Positions 61,034-64,000 of a DNA stretch of 64,000 bases are shown here, one piece after another (the stretch's first letter is position 1; each line of letters opens with the position of its first letter). The notes under the pieces were generated by a model. It made no database searches, was not told the DNA's origin, and saw only the letters and a program-made list of their open reading frames with translations. A program made the position numbers and the translations under genes. Origin of the DNA: Leifsonia sp. 71-9 (GTDB lineage: Bacteria; Actinomycetota; Actinomycetes; Actinomycetales; Microbacteriaceae); contig NZ_MKVJ01000017.1 of assembly GCF_001898805.1 (NCBI RefSeq), forward strand, positions 520,255 to 584,254, read 5' to 3'.

Positions 61034-61148
61034 GTAACATCGGGCGCCCGCCTGCGATAGGATGAATGGTGTCGCCGAGTCGAATCGATTCGATTCCGGC
61101 TTCGAGCGACACCGGCACCGCGTGAACGCAAGCGCGGTGCTTCTTCGT
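61034..61148 (+). promoter_or_regulatory. Promoter, palindromic operator and attenuator-like hairpin before the efflux gene
   Basis: GTAACA (61034-61039) and TAGGAT (61058-61063), 18 bases apart, form a plausible promoter. TCGAATCGATTCGA (61080-61093) is a perfect 14-bp palindrome just past the expected start, a likely repressor site. GCACCGCG (61115-61122) and CGCGGTGC (61133-61140) form an 8-bp stem followed by TTCTTCGT, resembling an attenuator. The coding start is at 61210, so the leader is about 140 bases. Confidence 0.55.
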
Positions 61149-61209
61149 GCATTCGCCGCCCGTGCGCCACCTCACCCCCCGCACCTCCGACCCAGCAAGG
61201 ACCCTCTTC

Positions 61210-62439
61210 GTGACCACCGTCGTGCATCCCGGCGACTCCCTCTCCGGCCGTCAGCGTCTGGCGTACATCCTGATCCTCGGCGCGCTCACCGCGCTCGGGC
61301 CGTTCACGATCGACACCTATCTGCCGGCCCTGCCGACCCTGCAGTCCGACTTCGGCGTCTCGACGGCGGCCATCCAGTTGACGCTCACGGCGACGACGAT
61401 CGGGTTCGGGCTCGGTCAGCTGCTGGTCGGCCCGTGGTCCGACAAGATCGGCCGCCGCATCCCGCTCATCGCGTCGACGGCCGTGCACATCCTGGCCTGC
61501 CTCGCCGCCGCGGTGGCGCCGAACGTCGAGCTGCTCGGCGTCGCCCGCACGATGCAGGGCATCGGCGCGGCGGCGGGCGGCGTCGTCGCGATGGCGATGG
61601 TCCGCGACCTGTTCGGCGGCCGTCCCCTCGTGCGGATGCTGAGCCGCCTGGCCCTGGTGAACGGGCTCGCCCCGGTGCTCGCCCCCGTCATCGGCTCCTG
61701 GCTGCTGCTCGTGATGCCGTGGCGCGGGATCTTCGTCGTGCTCGCCTGCTACGGCCTGTTCGTCGTCGTCTGCGTCTCGCTCTGGATCGTCGAGACCCTG
61801 CCGAAGGCGCGTCGCCACGACGCCGGGCACTCCACCGTCCGCCAGCGCTACAAGGCGGTGCTCTCCGACCGGGTGTTCGTCGGCATCGCGATCGTCGGCG
61901 CCGCGAACTTCACCGGCCTGTTCGCCTACCTGTCGTCGAGCTCGTTCATCTTCCAGGAGATCTACAAGTTCAACGCGCAGGAGTACGGCCTGCTCTTCGC
62001 CGTGAACTCCATCGGCATCATCATCGGCGTGCAGTCGTCGTCGCGCCTCACGAAGTACGTCGGCCCGCAGTGGATCCTCGCGGTCTCCACGGTGGTCATG
62101 TTCGTGGCCTCCGTCGTGATCGTGGTGCTCGACCAGGCCCACGTCGGGCTGTGGGGCACGGCCATCCCGCTCTGGTTCTTCATCGCCGCCTGCGGGTTCG
62201 GGTTCCCGTGCGTGCAGGTGCTCGCGCTCAACAACCACGGCCACGAGGCCGGGACGGCGGCCAGCCTCCTGGGCGCGCTCAACTTCGGCACCGCGGGCAT
62301 CGTGTCGCCGATCGTCGGAATCCTCGGCGTCGGCAGCGCCGCACCGATGGGCTACGTGATGGCGGCCTGCGCGCTGGTCTCGATCGCCGCCCTCTGGCTG
62401 ATCGTCCGCCCCCGCACCGTCCCCGCGCTCGCGCACTAG
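61210..62439 (+). CDS. Bcr/CflA-family drug resistance MFS transporter
   Basis: A 409-residue, twelve-helix MFS exporter. LGALTALGPFTIDTYLPALPTLQSDFGVS is the Bcr/CflA N-terminal signature; GQLLVGPWSDKIGRRIPLI is the MFS loop; MQGIGAAAGGVVAMAMVRDLF and LAPVLAPVIGSWLL are family motifs of helices 4-5. Such proteins expel antibiotics, cysteine or sugars. GTG 61210 has AAGGAC 9 bases upstream. Its long leader carries a palindrome and an attenuator-like hairpin, so expression may be induced by the exported compound. It does not seem metabolically tied to the sugar genes. Confidence 0.9.
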   Translation: MTTVVHPGDSLSGRQRLAYILILGALTALGPFTIDTYLPALPTLQSDFGVSTAAIQLTLTATTIGFGLGQLLVGPWSDKIGRRIPLIASTAVHILACLAAAVAPNVELLGVARTMQGIGAAAGGVVAMAMVRDLFGGRPLVRMLSRLALVNGLAPVLAPVIGSWLLLVMPWRGIFVVLACYGLFVVVCVSLWIVETLPKARRHDAGHSTVRQRYKAVLSDRVFVGIAIVGAANFTGLFAYLSSSSFIFQEIYKFNAQEYGLLFAVNSIGIIIGVQSSSRLTKYVGPQWILAVSTVVMFVASVVIVVLDQAHVGLWGTAIPLWFFIAACGFGFPCVQVLALNNHGHEAGTAASLLGALNFGTAGIVSPIVGILGVGSAAPMGYVMAACALVSIAALWLIVRPRTVPALAH

Positions 62440-62452
62440 CCCGCCCGCCCTC

Positions 62453-62516
62453 TCGCGAGACGTGACTCGTCGCGGGTGCGGACCGCCCCGCACCCGCGAC
62501 GACTCACATCTCGCGA
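62453..62516. terminator. 64-bp inverted repeat after the efflux gene
   Basis: Arms 62453-62481 and 62488-62516 pair over 29 positions with two mismatches around a 6-base loop. It follows the efflux stop by 14 bases and lies just before the promoter of the PAP2 gene on the same strand. Termination is likely, but this stem is much longer than needed and has no T-run. Confidence 0.7.
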
Positions 62517-62530
62517 CCGGTTCGCCCGGG

Positions 62531-62536
62531 TACGGT
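62531..62536 (+). promoter_or_regulatory. -10 element for the PAP2 gene (leaderless transcript)
   Basis: TACGGT ends 6 bases before the ATG at 62543, so transcription should begin at the start codon. No ribosome site is present. Confidence 0.4.
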
Positions 62537-62542
62537 GGGGCG

Positions 62543-63274
62543 ATGGATGCGGACGACACCCCAGACGCCCCGGCCACCCGGCACCCGCAGCTGCGGCAGG
62601 CCGCGCGGATCAGCCGGCGCTGGCCGGTGATCTCGGCCTCCGTCGCCGTGCTCCTCGTGCTCGGCCTCGGCGCGATCATCGCGTTCCGCCCCACGGAGCC
62701 GTTCTCGCTCGACCTGGAGTGGATGCAGGAGATCGTCGAGCACCGCTCCCCGTTCTGGCTCGGCCCGGCGCTGTTCTTCAACTACGCGGGCGGCGGGATC
62801 GTCGGCTCGGCCGTCATCCCGGTGCTGATCGTCCTGCTGCTCCTCGCTTTCCGACGGCCGTGGGGTGCGCTGTTCTTCGCGTCGGCCAGCATCCTGTCCG
62901 TCGTGCTGGTGCAGGTGCTGAAGCACACGGTCGGGCGGGCACGGCCGACGGAGATCCTGGTGAACGCCGACGCGGGTTCATTCCCGTCGGGGCATACAGC
63001 GAATGCGGCGACCATGGTCGTCGTGCTGGCCATCCTCTTCCCGCGGGTGTGGGTCTGGTGCCTCGGCATCGCGTGGGCCCTGCTCATGGCCGTCAGCCGC
63101 ACCTATCTCGGCGCCCATTGGATGAGCGACACGGTCGGCGGGATGCTGCTGGGCGCCGCCGTCGCCGTGATCGTCTGGGCTCCGCTCGCGTACCGCCTCG
63201 CCCGCGAGCGAACGCTGCCGCACCCCTTCCTCCGCTCCCGCGCGCCCGGCACCCCGCCCTCCACCTCCCCCTGA
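62543..63274 (+). CDS. PAP2-family membrane phosphatase
   Basis: A 243-residue membrane phosphatase with five to six helices. The PAP2 active site is complete: KHTVGRARP (motif 1), PSGHT (motif 2) and SRTYLGAHWMSD (motif 3, catalytic His). Such enzymes hydrolyse lipid phosphates (phosphatidic acid, undecaprenyl pyrophosphate) on the outer membrane face. ATG 62543 is preceded by a -10 box at leaderless distance and no ribosome site. It has palindromic elements on both sides and appears to be a single-gene unit unrelated to the sugar genes. Confidence 0.92.
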   Translation: MDADDTPDAPATRHPQLRQAARISRRWPVISASVAVLLVLGLGAIIAFRPTEPFSLDLEWMQEIVEHRSPFWLGPALFFNYAGGGIVGSAVIPVLIVLLLLAFRRPWGALFFASASILSVVLVQVLKHTVGRARPTEILVNADAGSFPSGHTANAATMVVVLAILFPRVWVWCLGIAWALLMAVSRTYLGAHWMSDTVGGMLLGAAVAVIVWAPLAYRLARERTLPHPFLRSRAPGTPPSTSP

Positions 63275-63276
63275 CC

Positions 63277-63334
63277 CGAGGTTCAGGACGTGGCGCTCAT
63301 TCGCACCGGAATGGCCGCCACGTCGTGAACTTCG
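63277..63334. repeat. 58-bp palindromic element (family copy B)
   Basis: Arms GTTCAGGACGTGGCG (63281-63295) and CGCCACGTCGTGAAC (63316-63330) pair with one mismatch; an inner CATTC / GAATG stem follows. It starts three bases after the PAP2 stop. The full element has the same length as copy A at 47329-47386 and 42 of 58 identical positions, with paired stem changes (GTTCA/TGAAC here, GTGCA/TGCAC there). Confidence 0.75.
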
Positions 63335-63360
63335 CAGGCCCGGGAGGGCGCGCGGGGCAC

Positions 63361-63366
63361 TACTGT
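63361..63366 (+). promoter_or_regulatory. -10 element for the last gene (leaderless transcript)
   Basis: TACTGT ends 7 bases before the ATG at 63374, the spacing of a leaderless message. Confidence 0.4.
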
Positions 63367-63373
63367 GGCGGCC

Positions 63374-64000
63374 ATGAGGATTCTGCTGGTCGGCGCGGGC
63401 GGCGTCGGCGACGCCATCGCCAAGATCGCCGCGCGCCGCACGTTCTACGACACCATCACCGTGAGCGACTACGACGTCGCGCGCGCAGAGCGGACGGTCG
63501 GGTGGATCCGCGCCCGGCACGGCGAGGAGGTGGCGTCCCGCTTCCGCACCGCCGCGATCGACGCCTCCGACCCCGACTCGGTGGAGGCCGTGGCGCGCGA
63601 GCACCGCGCGACCCACGTCATGAACGCGGTCGAGCCGAAGTTCGTGCCGACCATCTTCGCCGGAGCGTTCGCCGCGGGAGCCGACTACCTCGACATGGCG
63701 ATGAGCCTGTCGGAGCCGCACCCCACCGATCCGTACGAGAAGACCGGGGTGAAGCTCGGCGACGACCAGTTCGCCCTTCGCGGCGACTGGGAGACGGCCG
63801 GCCGGCTCGCCCTGGTCGGCATGGGGGTCGAGCCCGGGCTGTCCGACGTCTTCGCCCGCTACGCCGCCGACGAGCTGTTCTCGTCCATCGACGAGCTCGG
63901 CACCCGCGACGGTGCGAACCTCGTGGTGCGGGATGAGGCCGGCAACGAGATCTTCGCCCCGTCGTTCTCGATCTGGACGACGATCGAGGAGTGCCTCAAC
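63374..64000 (+). CDS. Saccharopine dehydrogenase-like protein (3' end outside window)
   Basis: The first 209 residues are present and the frame is open to the window edge. RILLVGAGGVGDAIAKIAARR is the N-terminal Rossmann GxGxxG loop, ATHVMNAVEPKFVPTIFAGAFAAGADYLDMAMS the family's second block, and GRLALVGMGVEPGLSDVFARYAADEL the substrate-domain entry (GxxPG-like). This is the pattern of the Lys1/saccharopine dehydrogenase-like and carboxynorspermidine dehydrogenase group, which reduce or oxidise imino acids with NAD(P)H. ATG 63374 fits the leaderless promoter just upstream. Function in this organism is unknown. Confidence 0.85.
   Translation, partial: MRILLVGAGGVGDAIAKIAARRTFYDTITVSDYDVARAERTVGWIRARHGEEVASRFRTAAIDASDPDSVEAVAREHRATHVMNAVEPKFVPTIFAGAFAAGADYLDMAMSLSEPHPTDPYEKTGVKLGDDQFALRGDWETAGRLALVGMGVEPGLSDVFARYAADELFSSIDELGTRDGANLVVRDEAGNEIFAPSFSIWTTIEECLN

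Noticed and set aside
61070-61209. Known riboswitch class in the efflux leader
   Set aside because: I could not match the stem-loop or flanks to a guanidine, SAM, TPP or other class, so it is described only as attenuator-like.

Overview
The window is high-GC DNA with tightly packed genes. Many starts are GTG, stop/start overlaps of the ATGA or GTGA type are common, and LacI, ROK and GntR regulators are plentiful. Protein families and layout point to a free-living actinobacterium, most likely of the Microbacteriaceae (Leifsonia/Microbacterium-like); this is inference from gene content, not a database match. No rRNA, tRNA, CRISPR array, phage gene or transposase was seen. Almost everything is carbohydrate or glycoside catabolism: four ABC importers (two Dpp-type, two CUT1-type), six Gfo/Idh/MocA dehydrogenases, four ThuA-domain proteins, three xylose-isomerase-like TIM barrels, two aldehyde dehydrogenases and six sugar-type regulators.

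Layout. (1) 1-10,530, + strand: end of a Gfo/Idh dehydrogenase, ThuA protein, Dpp-type importer (including a permease-ATPase fusion), binding lipoprotein, second ThuA, TIM barrel, NAD-dependent epimerase and a GntR/UTRA regulator. (2) 10,628-13,424, - strand: a Dcu-type C4-dicarboxylate carrier and an M20 dipeptidase. (3) 13,467-15,474: a two-gene AbiEi/AbiEii-like (type IV toxin-antitoxin-like) cassette bracketed by an exact 19-bp direct repeat, inserted at the 3' end of the next operon. (4) 15,473-20,994, - strand: a second Dpp-type importer, divergent from 21,159-30,755, + strand: Gfo/Idh, GntR paralogue, copper amine oxidase with a histidine-rich tail, TIM barrel, second Gfo/Idh, SIS isomerase, BadF-type kinase, aldehyde dehydrogenase and a small membrane protein. 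(5) 30,831-32,849: two tandem LacI regulators, then (- strand, 32,869-38,718) a CUT1 importer, aldehyde dehydrogenase and 2-hydroxyacid dehydrogenase. A shared operator, GGGAATGCGCATTCCC, ties the first LacI gene to this operon. (6) 38,839-45,506: a ThuA-like gene divergent from an MFS/Gfo-Idh/DUF993/TIM-barrel/glycerate-kinase operon, with three copies of a GGnAAGCGCTTTCC-type operator. (7) 45,848-60,992: a xylo-oligosaccharide locus (xylB, xylA, GH3 beta-xylosidase/glucosidase, CUT1 importer, LacI, CE7 acetylxylan esterase), then Gfo/Idh, ThuA, Gfo/Idh and a ROK regulator. (8) 61,210-64,000: Bcr/CflA efflux carrier, PAP2 phosphatase and the start of a saccharopine-dehydrogenase-like gene.

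How it works together. Each importer is coupled to dehydrogenase (Gfo/Idh), ThuA and TIM-barrel genes and to its own regulator. This looks like parallel pathways in which an imported glycoside is oxidised, probably to a keto-sugar, before bond cleavage or isomerisation; the substrates cannot be named from sequence alone. The xylan branch is the clearest: import, GH3 cleavage, deacetylation, XylA and XylB feed the pentose phosphate pathway.

The least explained elements are non-coding: long inverted repeats with 18-29 bp arms at gene ends (two of them, 16 kb apart, are diverged copies of one 58-bp family with paired changes in the stem), a 99-bp tandem repeat, the direct repeats around the AbiE-like cassette, and several operator sets that allow regulons to be drawn.
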